Below are positions 1 to 12,173 of a DNA stretch of 64,000 nt, piece by piece. The DNA is from Sipunculus nudus (Eukaryota; Annelida; Sipuncula; Golfingiida; Sipunculidae): positions 42,659,676 through 42,723,675 of the forward strand of contig CM049311.1 of the NCBI GenBank assembly GCA_026874595.1, in the 5' to 3' direction. Positions within the stretch are counted from its first letter, which is position 1, and each line of letters begins with the position of its first letter. Below the pieces are notes generated by a model that saw nothing but the letters and a program-made list of their open reading frames with translations, did no database searches and was not told the DNA's origin. The translations under genes were made by a program, and so were the position numbers.

Positions 1-865
1 AAAAATGGGCAAACAAAGCCTGATCTCAAATTCTGCTGAGGCAGGAAAATAATGAACGAATGTTTGTATTAAATCCTCATTTTTTTATCACATCATTTTT
101 TTTAATTTAAGTTTATATTTCTATACAATTCCAATATAACATATATATCTGAATATAAAAGTTGATTCATAATTCTCAATTGCATCATCATAAATCTCAA
201 TCTTGTCAGATAACACCACATCATGCATACAAATGTTTATTTATTTTTTACCTCAAAAATATATCTTTTAAATCTGCAAAACAATTAATATCTAAAAATA
301 ATACTTACTTTTGATTTCACAATTTTTAATTGTGTCTTTATTTATCCATAATGTGCTTCATATTTTATAATACTTTAAGCATACTGAGTGGTTCAACTAT
401 ATTTGTTAAAATCATTTAAAAGAAAATTGATTTCTTTAAAAATGCTACATTACACAACATTGTATCTTCTGGATTACACCTTGAATTACTTTTTCAAGGA
501 AAATTTTTGCATATCAGAGTGGAAACAGCATTACAATTAAGGAGATACAGTGAAAATAATAACAAATACTGCATAACACTTGGTGGGTTGGGTTTGCGGG
601 GGGGGGGGGGGGGGGGGGGGGTGATTGGGGTGGTGATATGAGAATAACTGTACACCTGTCACAGCAGGGGATCTCCCCCAGTGACTGTAACAAATCAGAA
701 ACCCTGGCATAGCTGACTTCCAGTGACCTGGAGTGGGATCCTGCATCTGTAATCTGTTATCAAAGCAAATGACTACAATAGAGCCTCAAGAAAAAAATCA
801 ATAACTAGCTTAATTTTCAAGTTTTTATTATCAAATTTCAAATTTAAACAAATTAAATATTTATG
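1..865. other. AT-rich intergenic sequence
   Basis: No coding sequence can be supported here. The region is AT-rich with many stops in all frames. The only marked feature is a long poly(G) tract, listed separately. Confidence 0.6.
598..621. repeat. Poly(G) tract, about 24 G
   Basis: An uninterrupted run of G follows a G-rich lead-in. Similar G or C runs recur at about 21,982, 22,059, 22,839, 23,181, 23,277, 27,259, 36,040, 41,681, 43,230, 45,401 and 49,986. Their exact lengths are likely unreliable in any assembly. Confidence 0.9.
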
Positions 866-1593
866 TTTACATGCTGTGAAAATTAAATCAGTGGTACTTA
901 AAGGAAAACAAGGTGTCATGGTCAAAGTTTGGCAAAATTTAAGGTACCAATTTTTAGCTCAGCTGACTATAAGTCATCTGAGCTATAGTCGTGGTCCATT
1001 GTCCGTCGTCCGTCCGTCTGTCTTTCCGTCCGTAGATGTGGCACGTTTTGAAACCGTAGAACCTAGGAATCCAAAATTCGGCATAGTGTTAGATGTCCCC
1101 AAGATCTCCTACCAAGCCTAAAACTGGGTCTTTGCGACTTTGTTCCTTTGAGAAATTAAGGAAAACATCAATTTTTTATTAAAAACCTATTTTCACACTT
1201 CAGGGCTGCCTAATGTCAAAACCACTCATCTGTTTTTCCTCATATTTACCATAAATATTCCTCTATATAGTTCCTATGTACATGCCTGAAATTATGTCTG
1301 TATTATATAATTTAAGAAAGTTTTGGGCCAGAACATAATGCATTTTGTAAAAAATCAGGAAAGATATTTGATCACTTAACACAAAACTTGTTAAAGCTAT
1401 GGACTTTTTGTCAAGTAATATAACTTTAATTAATCAAAATTAAATTGTATACCCAAAATTAGATCAAAATCTTTTAAATTTCTTAAAATATTAACAAAAA
1501 TAAAAAATTGGTACCTTAAATTTTGCCTAACTTTGACCATGGCACGTTTTTTTTTCTTTAAGTACTGTGGATTTAATTTTCTCAGCATGTTTT
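866..1593. repeat. Inverted-repeat element with ~85-bp arms
   Basis: The segment at 866-951 reappears as its reverse complement at 1506-1593. Both arms contain, in order, a catgctg end, an aaaattaaatc block, gtacttaaag, catggtcaaag and aaatttaaggtaccaa. A diverged third copy of the right arm lies near 2185-2275. This looks like a MITE-type repeat. I cannot identify the family and see no clear target duplication. Confidence 0.55.
951..1506 (+). repeat. Dispersed repeat, plus copy of an inverted pair
   Basis: Its reverse complement lies at 3580-4135. Shared landmarks in order are tttttagctcagctgac, a ccgtccgt run, gatgtggcacgttttgaaac, ctcctaccaagcc, gaaattaaggaaaa, and a gtatacccaaaat end. 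Open frames across it are present in both copies but show no protein family and no constraint, so I treat it as repeat. Confidence 0.75.
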
Positions 1594-1739
1594 TTTTAGC
1601 ATTTTGTCTGTTAACACCAAAAATTTGAAACCAGTTGATCAAAAACTGTAGATTTTATTCAAGTTCTCAAGCACCATGTAAAATATTGTTTACATCAGGC
1701 TAGTGTTATGCAGTTTGCAAGAGCTCAGCTCCCCAGCTT

Positions 1740-2195
1740 AAGCTCTCAGTTCCTAAAATTTGGCATACAATTAGATGTCTCAAAATTCCCTACCATGCCA
1801 AGAATTTGGTCACTAGGACTTAATACCTTTGAGATATTAATGAAAAACTTTATTTTTCCAATAAAAACCCATTGTTACACTTCAATACTGCCTAATATCA
1901 AAACCACTGATCTGACTTTAATCATATATAATATACATGTTTTTCTATACGTTCTCTGTGCACATGCCAGAAATGATGTCAGTATTGCGTAATTATTTTA
2001 AGTTATGGGCCCAAACATAATGCACTTTGTAAAAAATCAAGAAATATATTTACTCCCTTAACAAGGGGCTTGCTGAAGCTAGAGATTTTTTGTCAGGGAT
2101 GTAACATTATTTAATCAAGATTCAATTGAATACCCAAAATTAGTTCTGAATTTTTAAATTTTTATTAGTTATTAGTATAAATATAAAATTAGTAC
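1740..2195 (+). repeat. Diverged direct copy of the 1055-1510 repeat
   Basis: It follows the order of landmarks seen at 1055-1510: a 'ccaaaattcggcat'-like start, 'ttagatgtc', 'ctaccatgcc', 'aaaaccactgatctg', 'gcacatgccagaaat', then the 'acccaaaattag' end. It is more diverged than the 3580-4135 copy, so it probably represents an older insertion of the same family. Confidence 0.6.
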
Positions 2196-3579
2196 CTTAA
2201 ATTTTGCCCAACTTTGACCATTTCACTTTTGTTTCATGTGAGCTCTGTTTATATAATTTTCATATCATGCACACATAAGGATTTCAGCTTTTTAGTTTAG
2301 AAAGCTGAAAGAAATTGGCCAAAAGTTGTAGCTTTTATTAATGTTTTTATGAGACCTGTCAGACCTTGGCTCTCTCCAGCCACTCTTGAGTCACCTGTAT
2401 GTTGACCTTGCTGAACTTTCAGCAAATAATGCACGCTTGAGGCGAGGCATATACTGGGGCAGCAAGGCAGCTTATGGCCAGCCACAGTTGATCCAGGTGT
2501 CCAACCCAACTCATCTAGTAGTTTTAACCAACAACATAACAATAAACAATAAATTAATCAATTTTTATTGGTTTTTAATAACAAATTAAAGAAAAATAGA
2601 AAAGGAATTTGTTAGTTTATAATAATAGGGAATTAACTTGCAGTTACTGATGATATAAAAATCTTGTATCAATGGATAGAATGTCACGTATTCCAAATAA
2701 CACCATGCAGTCACCTATGGCATTTTTCAGTTCAATTTTAATAATAAAAAAGTAAATCATATTATTCATTACTAATCATTAGGGATCATATGAAGGAAAT
2801 TAATGATAGACAAAGATGCAGTTTATAATATTAATCTAGATTCCTGCTGTGTCTAGTGTGTAGATTGATGTGAAATTAGTCCAAAATAAATATATAACAT
2901 TTATTTTTTTTTAATATAAATAAAAGCCGTAAAACCAGGTACTTATGATCATTATTTAAATGTGTGAATTTTGTACATTCTGGATTATCAACACCATTGT
3001 TTGGTGAAAACTGAATAAATACCAGACATGGTGGGAATACTTTGCAATTGTATTTGAATACGAATATGAATATGTACTCCATTATAAAATTTCTTCCATA
3101 AAGAATGGGAATTCAGGTAAAAATGAAAGTATATGAATACCAACTCAAATACTTTCCAAATGTATTCATGAATGCATTCATGAATATATTCTTTAATATT
3201 ATTTTAAAAATCATTTCAGTTATATTTCATTTAAAAATCATATGATTCTCTTATTATTATTAATAAAAATTATATCTGGGACAATATTTGTAATTTTTTT
3301 AATGAATAGTTAAACTCTTATATTATATGTTCTGCTTATAAGTTATATGGCCAAGTCAAAATCTGTGTGACAATAGTACTCCATTTGTTAATAAAATAAA
3401 TGAAATCAATTCTCTTCTCTGTCTCCAAAGGTACTATCAATATCATACATAAGCTTAACAACAACAACTCATAATACAGCTTATATTTATTACCACACAA
3501 AACCAGCATGTGCCTCATTTCTAAATCATATTCTTTTATCATATATAACAGCTGAGCGCCGTGACCCATAGGTCCCTTG
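2196..3579. other. AT-rich intergenic sequence
   Basis: Short open frames at about 2300-2590 on both strands overlap one another and show no recognisable domain or codon signal. Nothing else is supported. Confidence 0.5.
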
Positions 3580-4135
3580 TTTTATTTTTGTTAATATTTT
3601 AAAAAATTTAAAAGATTTTGATCTTATTTTGGGTATACAATTGAATCTTAATTAAACATAGTTATATATTTGGGAAAATAGACTCTAGTTTCAAAATTTT
3701 TCATGTTAAGTGAGTAAATATTTTTCCTGATTTTTTACAAAGTCCATTATGTTTGGGCCCATAACTTAAAGAATTTATACTTAAAAGACTTAATTTCTGG
3801 CATGTTCATAGGAACTATATAGAGGAATATTTATGGTAAATATGAGGAAAAACAGATGAGTGGTTTTGATATTAGGAAGTCCTGAAGTGTGAAAATAGGA
3901 TTTTAATAAAAAATTGAGGTTTTTCCTTAATTTCTCAAAGGAACGAAGTCGCAAAGACCCAGTTTTCGGCTTGGTAGGAGATCTTGGGGACATCTAACAT
4001 TATGCTGATTTTTGGATTCCTAGGTCTTACGGTTTCAAAACGTGCCACATCTACGGACTGACAGACAGACGGACGGACGACGGACAATGGACCACGACTA
4101 TAGCTCAGATGACTTATAGTCAGCTGAGCTAAAAA
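3580..4135 (-). repeat. Dispersed repeat, minus copy of the inverted pair
   Basis: This is the reverse complement of 951-1506 over about 555 bp. The two copies bracket about 2.1 kb. The outer boundaries are tttttagctcagctgac at 951 and its complement ending at 4135. They may be independent insertions of one family or the long arms of one 3.2-kb element. Confidence 0.7.
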
Positions 4136-4378
4136 TGCAGGCAGTAACCTCCACAAAAAAAAGTTATGTCAAGAGTACCAGCAAACTGTCAGATAATTTA
4201 AATTTGATTATCAAATGGGAATAATTAATGTCAGATATATCTGAAAATCAGTATCCCTGTATTCTTTCTAAAGATGGGGTCAAATATGACTATAACAGTT
4301 AAGATAATTCTGTATAATTGGTCTGTATTATGTAAATAATTATACAGAACCACCAATTTCTAGCCCTACCATGGATAT

Positions 4379-4640
4379 CTTTTATTATAGTCGCCAGCCT
4401 AGGTCTGGCGACAGTCGCCAGCCTAGGTCTGGCAACTATAGGCTAATCCTCGTGTCTGTTTGTTAGTTTGTGTGTTTGTTTGTGAGTCTGTTTGTCTGCA
4501 CTCTACAGGTCGCAGTTTTGCAGCAATTGATCTGAAACTTACAGAAAAAGTGTAAACTCGGTAACTGTCCAAGCCTATTCTTTTTGGCCATGATCGGTCC
4601 AAGGTCAAGGTCACGGTTCTTGGCAAACGCTGGCGACTAT
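4379..4640 (-). repeat. Dispersed 'gaccttgacc / cagacagac' family repeat, minus orientation
   Basis: Read on the minus strand this has the same word order as blocks at 29.2, 30.6, 31.7, 34.1 and 39.7 kb: gtgaccttgacctt, ccgatcatggccaaaa, aataggct, a 'gtaagtttca' block, 'gcgacctgtagag', then a caaacagac tract. Its end carries a 24-bp doublet of tcgccagcctaggtctggc. Confidence 0.65.
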
Positions 4641-6640
4641 GTCATGATTACATCTTGCACTTGTTTTGCCATGTATGTTGGTCTGAACTACTGTATAAAG
4701 CCAGTGACATAAACGTTTATAATTTTTTTCTTTCCCGGCTTAATGGGTGTTTTGAGACTGGCATATCCATCTGGCAAATATTCCATCTGGTCTTACTTAA
4801 GTATTTACAGTTCACCTATAGTTTCACTCTTGTTTATCTTTTATTAACAACAGTTCCTGTATGCAACAGCAGTAGTATTTCATCTGATCTTTCTGTCTTA
4901 CTGGAGAACTGCAGTTAACATTAGGTAACTAGAAACCTGCATTCTTTAGAATGCAAGCCACTCCCACATTTTGGGTCCTGCGATGCTCCTAAAACAATGT
5001 ATGCAATCACTTATTTGGCCCTTCCCCACCCCCACCCCCCTTTCATTCTTGCATACGTGTCTGTACATTTGTGAATATTCCTTGCTGACATTCCTGAATC
5101 CGATCATGCACTGGATCAACACTAAAATCTAATTGTACCTTCATTGGTCGATTTTACTGCCCTGAAAATTCAGCATGAGATACTATGATTTTGTGAGTTA
5201 TGTTGTGAACAAACACACAAACACAACACAGATGGGGATGAACGCACACCCTCCTGGTGGAGGCAACTAGTTCAAGAACATCTTACCAGAGAATGATTTG
5301 TTCAGTTAACCTTAAAGTAATAACCTTAAAAGTTTAATAAAGAAAAATATAAAAAATAAACCAACACACATTTCAAGTTTTCTGCTGATCTTCCTACCAA
5401 CTGAATATAAAATGTGTATGATATAATATCATAAACTTTTCTTGACTAGATGCAATAGATGAAACTGTACATTCAATGATAATCTCATTTGTTCATCATA
5501 TTAGTATTTTTGTTATTTTAATTTCATATACAACTTCATTTTTTCACTGAATTTTGTTTATGTTATATTATACCATTTACACATTTTTATTTTTACAAGA
5601 TACCAGGACAAATAATGAAAGCAAATAATTGTGATCTTATAATAATAATTATGACTTTGCCCAAGGATGGGCTTCTGATTCAATTTGCATTTTAGGGAAA
5701 GGTTTCTGTTAGCTATGCTGTTATTTTTTAATTGGCAAAAAATGGCTCTCCAAGGTTTAAGTTGAATTATAAAATTACCAAATTAATGAGGGGAAGAATA
5801 TATGATGTACTGCAGTGGATAAAACCTAGTGGTTATTCCTGCAATTTCTTCATTAGTTTGTGTCATTCCTGTTATACACCCACAACCCTTATAAAGACAC
5901 ACCCAAACCAGCAGTGATGTAGCAGGGTTTCCTTTGCTGAAAATCTCATACATTGCATAATAGGCCAAGCCCAGAGCCTGAGCTGGTCATCCTTATAGGC
6001 TCCCAGGGGAAAAGATAATGGTCATTTATCAGTCATCTGTGTCTTGCACTGACTGACACAGTCCCACCACCCCACAGTATACTAAATGCAGGCAGCTCCT
6101 TCCCAAGTTCTAATCTTGATATGTCCACCCTAATGCCTTGAAGGGATGTCACACTGACAGATCAGTGTGTTAGAAACCAAGTTCACAACATAGGAAATCT
6201 GACACATGAAAATAGCCAAAAAGACCATACATGTTAAAAAATATTTTCATTTCGATATTTACTTTTGATGTTTAATATTTCATTTATTGTGTAAGCTATT
6301 TATCAATGTGTATGAAATTCTATTCAAATTAAATAAATATATATTAAAATCAAGCAAATATAAGGATCGTCTTAATATTTTTACTCTGGAATTTGCTACA
6401 CATTTCGAACTTAAATATTTCTTCTGTTGTGTGTTGAATGTGGAATCACATATATTTTTATTTTTAGCATGTTAAATAGTGAATATATAACAGTCAGAGA
6501 CCATAAATGTATTTGTTTATTGATCATGACTCATGACCTCAGTTTGAAATGCCGACCCATCATCATACAAAGTTTAAACACATCAGGCCAGTCATTATTA
6601 AACATTTAGACACAAGACCTGGTTTCCTAATAATGGTAGC
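4641..6640. other. Intergenic sequence, no gene seen
   Basis: Only short open frames of 60-90 codons occur. None has a recognisable motif, and they conflict between strands. Confidence 0.5.
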
Positions 6641-6645
<5 letters not shown>

Positions 6646-6683
<38 letters not shown>

Positions 6684-6873
6684 CTGCCTTAACCCTGATC
6701 ATTAACTTTCAGGATGAGTTCCTGATCAAGAACTGGTCTGGACTAATCCGCGATTGGTTCAGACTAGATCACGATCAGGATTTGGTCCTGCCTACACTAA
6801 GATCGGGATTTGGTCTGAACCTATTGCCAATAGGTCCAGGTTGGGATCTGGGCCTTGACATATACATGTATAA

Positions 6874-6911
<38 letters not shown>

Positions 6912-6972
6912 TCATACAATTAATGGTTATTCATAGATGGTCTGTATTTGCTTAACCCAAAATAACTAACAA

Positions 6973-7024
<52 letters not shown>

Positions 7025-7178
7025 GTTACAAAGACAAATTGCTCAGGGGAAAATATTAGACGGATTCAGGATTTAAACCCATCTTGATGGCACACATATC
7101 CAGTGTTCCAACCACTTCGCTAGAACAGCAAGCTTCACTAGTGAGACAGTTCGGTCTGCTTTTATGTTACCCATAATA

Positions 7179-7247
<69 letters not shown>
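6646..7247. repeat. Cluster of four (TA)n microsatellites
   Basis: Pure alternating TA tracts lie at about 6646-6681, 6879-6908, 6976-7021 and 7184-7247. Between the first two (6690-6860) is a block of imperfect reiterations of ggtctg and gatc words. Tracts of this length can form cruciforms and are prone to length error. Confidence 0.9.
7062..7133 (-). ncRNA. tRNA-derived SINE-like head (Pol III A and B boxes)
   Basis: On the minus strand an A-box match TAGCGAAGTGG (7112-7122) is followed at tRNA-like spacing by a B-box-like GGTTTAAATCC (7069-7079; consensus GGTTCGANTCC). I could not fold a complete cloverleaf by eye, so a functional tRNA is unlikely. A tRNA-derived SINE or a tRNA pseudogene fits best. 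Confidence 0.45.
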
Positions 7248-7249
<2 letters not shown>

Positions 7250-7400
7250 AGTTGAGATTACAAACCAGTGGGATTGGAAATTCCACTAGGTGAGATCACA
7301 ATTGTGATCTCCACTGGCTTGAGCCCAGTGGAAACCACAGTTGTAATATCTCCTATAGGAGAAGTCAAAATCCTACTACAAAACTAAAATTTGACATGGA
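7248..7400. repeat. Palindromic word block
   Basis: The block contains a perfect 18-bp palindrome AGATCACAATTGTGATCT and several copies of ccagtgg or its complement ccactgg, with 'ctcctataggag' as a further short palindrome. It directly follows a (TA)n tract. It may be an end of an unrecognised element. Confidence 0.4.
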
Positions 7401-9691
7401 GTTAGATATCCCTAAGTTCTCCTACCAAACCTGAATCTGAATATGACTTCAAAACAGTTGTTCCCCTTTTTAATACAACATTTATTTAAGTTAATAAATT
7501 CAAGATGAATTATTATATGTCAGCTAATTTCCACTATCTTCTTTATTCTGTTGTGGACAGGGGATCATACAGTCCCATGGTTATTTTATGCACATGTTAC
7601 TGCCACATAGCTGAAATAATGATAATTCTAGAAATATTTGCTCATGAGAGATTCCTGCATCTTTCATATATATAGTCAATTAAAGTGAACAGTAATTGTT
7701 CAGAAAATATATATTAAATATATGACTATCACTGGTTAGCCAAGCCATTTCCTCTTAGCTTTTCAAGTACTAATATACATAAATATATATTATATGTATC
7801 TATTGCATTTGTTTAAATTTCCACAGTTCAGCTGAGCATATTGGCCCATGGGTTCCTATTTTTAATTTTGCTCAAGGCATACATCATAATCTATTATTTA
7901 CTATTAACACAGTCCCAAGGACCCAAAGCTCACCTGAGAATTTTTCCCATAAGATAATACTGGAAAACTAGAAATATTCTATTTTATATATAAATCTACT
8001 TAAAATATAGGGGTACACATTTCAACTGCAAATGCAATACCTTCAGAGTATATTCTACAGAATATAGGGGCATACCATATACCACATTTCTTGTAACAGG
8101 GAGCAGTTTGCAAATTAAATATGTCTGCTGGGTACTGGGCATGAAGCTGCTGTTATTTTTAAATATTGCAAATCATGCTATGTTACAATTTTACAAACAT
8201 GCCCATGAGAGTTTTTAGAAATTGTTGGACTGACTCTGGTAAAATCTTTTTATGATTCACAGAGATATTATTAAGCATACATGATCAAAACAATATTATG
8301 TCTCTAATTGCACAATATTGCATGCCTGTACACAAGCTGAACACACTTCAATGACTGCTAATTTAAGAGATGAAAGTAAAGAAGAGCCAAAAAAAAATAT
8401 TATTTCATGCAGTTTGCGAACAAAAGTTGTATTGAATATGCAAGCCCATGTTAAAAGTTAAAAAAAAATGCATCAACAAAGGACTTAATAATATAGTCTA
8501 TAAGACCTAGCTCTGGTCATTATTTAATTTATAAAAAAAATATTCCAGCCTAGTATTTTTAATATGGATGTTCACTTTTTATATTGATATTTTCATGGCA
8601 AGTTTTGACATCTATTTTGGAATTTATATTCACTGTTCTTTATTCTGAAATTTACAAGAACAAAGTATATGCTGTATTAACAAGTGATTATTAAAACAAA
8701 AATAAATCATGATACAACTGCAGTGATATTCAATACGGGGAAGGGGGAGTGGTACACTGTTAGTTTCTCTCATTAAAGTTATAAGCTGGGGGATAAAGGG
8801 AGAGGTAAGGGCTTCTGTAGCCTCCACATGAAATTTTTCTCAGAGCCAATGCATGTTCCTTTCAAGCTGTCATGCAGGCCTGGTAGCGAGGTGGCCTAAA
8901 TTAATTCAAACACAGGCTTGCAGGGTCCAGTAAACCAGCACTGGACACTAATGATTTTATCAGTGTTCTTGTGCAGGCCAGTTATACCCACCAGTGAGTT
9001 GGTCAAATTGAAAAATAATGAGTGTCATGGGAGCAGTACGTTACACATATTCAACAGGACCAGAGTGTAGCCTAGAAAATTTGCAGCCGGGCTTTTTCAT
9101 GACCTGATGTAAAAACTAACCATCAACATTTGGTTAGCAAGCTCTTGCTTAAACCAGAGTGTTCAACAGTGTCTGACACTTTAAAGTTTGACAGCAAACG
9201 TGAACTTCTATAACAATTCTTATAAATTTAGGTCACAAGAAAGCTTTAAGGTACTAATTATGATTCTTGTGGAAAACCCCTTAAATATGTAACCTTAAAT
9301 ATGTAAGCCGGGTTGCAGACTGGTAGCTGTTAAGGCTTCTTGTTTGTACACGCTGAAATTAGCATTCCATCAATGCCTTTTAATACTGTTTTTGTCGTGT
9401 TCACTCCCTGAATGCTCCAACACTCCAAAAACCATTAATAGTTTACAAATTATCAGATCATTTCATATTAAAAAGTTCAGATTCGGCATTCTGGGATTCA
9501 GCAAACTGGACTCGGTATTCTGGGATTGGGCAAAATGGGATTCGGCAAACTGGCATGATACCAGTCCACCACAGTTGTTGTCTGCTCTGTTATTCACACA
9601 CAGCACGCAGTTTCTATTTGATAATCACAGTTGTTTAGCAATACTACACCTTGCTCAGATGTCTTGATGCTAACCATGCCTAGTTGTTATC
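7401..9691. other. Intergenic sequence upstream of the Gypsy element
   Basis: No gene is supported. At 9480-9560 there is a short block of imperfect repeats of attcggcattctggga. An open frame at 9344-9667 runs through that block and has no recognisable domain. Confidence 0.5.
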
Positions 9692-10062
9692 TAGCGATGT
9701 TTGATGTTTTTATTTTGTTTCATTAACATGTCAAAGTATAGACTTGTTTTAATTTTACATTTACTCGTAATCAGTTGTACTTACTATTTACACACATCTG
9801 GATACTTATACCACTGCTCCAGTTCACATGTAATTATGGTAAAACTTTATTAAGCGATGTCTCAGCTAAGGTTGGAGGAGATGTTATGTATTCCCACTTT
9901 CCGTAACCGAGTTTGTGTTTTTGGCATGTGTTTTTGGGGATCACGTGACCGGACGCAGAGTTAGGCGGATCGGCTATGTTGATGTATGACTAGGAACCTG
10001 GATTAAAGTTTTGTTCCGTTTATGCCGTTTTATTCGGTCTGGTTCTTCTCTGGGACATAACA
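9692..10062 (+). repeat. 5' LTR
   Basis: It is matched base for base by 14,202-14,572 except at three positions, all in the last third: g/c in 'ggcatgt(g/c)tttt', g/a in 'gacc(g/a)gacg' and t/c in 'cggc(t/c)atg'. It contains a palindromic TCACGTGA site (E-box core CACGTG). I see no convincing TATA box. Confidence 0.93.
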
Positions 10063-10083
10063 TTTTGGCGACAGGACAAGTTG
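10063..10083 (+). promoter_or_regulatory. Candidate primer binding site
   Basis: Three bases after the 5' LTR the sequence reads TGGCGACAGGACAAG. A TGG start is expected where the CCA tail of a priming tRNA anneals. I cannot assign the tRNA by eye. Confidence 0.5.
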
Positions 10084-10094
10084 ACGATCCCACA

Positions 10095-12173
10095 ATGGCT
10101 GCCGAGGGTCTTTCGATGCCAATGTTCGAGTATGAGCCCCGGGATACTGCGGCCCAGCGCTGGCTCAGATGGCTAGCGCGTTTTGATAATTATTTAGCTG
10201 CTGCGGACATCGACAAACCTGCACGGAAGCGTGCTATGCTCTTGCATTTAATCGGCGAGGAACTTTATACAGTGTTTAATACTTTGCAAGTCCCTGCACC
10301 TGTTGGCGAGGAGACGGAATACGAAACCGCTCGGACAGCTCTGTCAAACTTTTTCGCCCCCAAGCGAAATGTGGAGTACGAGTTATTTATGTTTAGAGAG
10401 GCGCGGCAGGAGGTAGGAGAGAGTTTGGATGCATTTTATGCTCGCTTGCGTACGCTTTCCAGCAATTGTGAATTCCATGACCCGGACAAGGAGATTAAAT
10501 CTCAAATTATTCATCGGTGTCTGTCATCGAAATTAAGGGAGGAAGGACTTTTCAAGCCTCAGTTAACCTTGTCAGAGCTTTTAAAACTTGGCCGGACAAT
10601 GGAATCTTTACGTCATCAGATAAGAGCGATGGAGGACAAGCTCACGCCTACGTCACATCCGGTTCCGGTGAGTCAGAGTGTAAACAAACTCAAACAAAAG
10701 ACCCCCTTTAAAGCCCCAGTAAAACCCCATGGGCCTAGTAATACTTCTACTTCAAAGACTTGTTATCGTTGTGGCGGTAGTTGGCCACACCCGAAGACCC
10801 GTAAATGTCCAGCACAAGGTAAAAAGTGCACTCGCTGTGGCGGACTGAACCACTTTGCTAAAGTGTGCTTGAAGTCTAAGGCACCGAGAGAGTCGCAACG
10901 TGTTAACGCTGTAGAGTATAATGAAATGTATCATATGTCAAGTAAAAACGCAAATGGTGCATATAAAGTTGAACTTCAGATCAATGGTATTCCTACAGTG
11001 ATGGATATTGACACTGGAAGTTCAGTCTCAATAGTGAATAGTACTGTGTTTAATGAGTTATTGTGCTCTGGTTCCAAGACAGTCCTGAATAAAGCGCAAA
11101 TGTCTTTGAAGACATACACAGGTGAAATTATTGTACCGGAAGGTGAAATCAGTGTTAGTGTTCAATACAAACAGCAATGTAAGACCTTGAAATTAGTAGT
11201 AGTGCCTGGTACTGGCCCAAGTTTAATGGGAAGAGACTGGCTAGAACAGATTAAGCTTGATTGGCAAGAGGTGCATCAGGTAGTTGATCTTTTTGATGAA
11301 TTTCCTGAAGTTTTCAAGGATGAGTTAGGCTTATTGAAGGATACTTGTGTCAAAATTTATGTGAAGGAGAATGTCACTCCAAAATTTCATAAAGCCAGAA
11401 CCGTTCCTCTTGCTATGAAAGATAAAGTGCTGGCTGAGTTGGATAGACTTCAGCAACAAGGTGTGATTAAACCTGTTATTTCCAGCGAGTGGGCGGCACC
11501 CATGGTCCCTGTTTTGAAGAACTCTGGTGAAGTAAGAATTTGTGGAGATTACAGACTAACTGTTAATCAAGTAGCTAAAGGTGATAGCTACCCTTTGCCT
11601 CACATTGATGAGTTATATGCCAAGTTATCTGGTGGTGCTGTGTTTACCAAGTTAGATCTAAGTAATGCTTATCAACAGCTCAAGTTGGACCCTGAGTCAC
11701 AAATGCTTACTACTATCAATACACCGAAAGGACTCATGGCATATACAAGACTACCTTATGGAATTAGCGCATCACCAGGAATATTCCAACATACACTTGA
11801 GAACCTACTACAGGACATACCTATGACCACAGTGTATTTAGATGACATTCTTGTCACCGGCAGCACACAAGCTGATCACGACCAGTATTTGAGGACTGTC
11901 CTTGATCGACTTCAGAGTAGTGGGTTGCGACTGAAGCGAAGTAAGTGTTCGTTTGCTCAAGAAAGTGTTTCTTACCTTGGTCATGTGATTGACGCAGTAG
12001 GCATCCATCCGGATCCTGAGAAAGTGCAAGGCATCACAGAGGCACCAGCTCCGAGCAACAGCTCAGAGCTGTGTAGTTATTTAGGGATGCTGAACTACTA
12101 CAATAAGTTTCTACCGCATGCTAGTACGATATTGAAACCTTTGTATGCTTTGTTACATAAGGACACTAAATAG
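10095..12173 (+). pseudogene. Gag-protease-reverse transcriptase part of Gypsy polyprotein
   Basis: The first ATG after the LTR (10,095) is taken as start. The frame is also open upstream into the LTR, but without an ATG. From that start, the Gag core comes first. Two zinc knuckles follow at about residues 223-258: CxxC-H-C with unusual spacing, then a canonical CX2CX4HX4C from 245. The aspartic protease has DTGSS at 306-310 and a later GRDW. The reverse transcriptase has LPYGISASPG and the catalytic YLDD at 581-584. The frame ends at an in-frame TAG (12,171-12,173). RNase H coding sequence continues in the same frame after it. Related elements usually have W-x-W here, so TGG to TAG is the likely change. 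As it stands the copy cannot make full Pol without read-through. Confidence 0.9.

Noticed and set aside
876-1121. Open frame in the 951-1506 repeat as a gene
   Set aside because: The same frame occurs in the inverted copy at 3935-4156, and both lie in a dispersed non-coding repeat.
9344-9667. 107-codon frame upstream of the Gypsy element
   Set aside because: It runs through a short degenerate repeat block and has no recognisable motif; a hydrophobic start alone is not enough to call a secreted protein.
10011-10094. Gag start within the LTR
   Set aside because: The frame is open there but has no ATG until 10,095; the earlier start would be a non-ATG codon inside the LTR.
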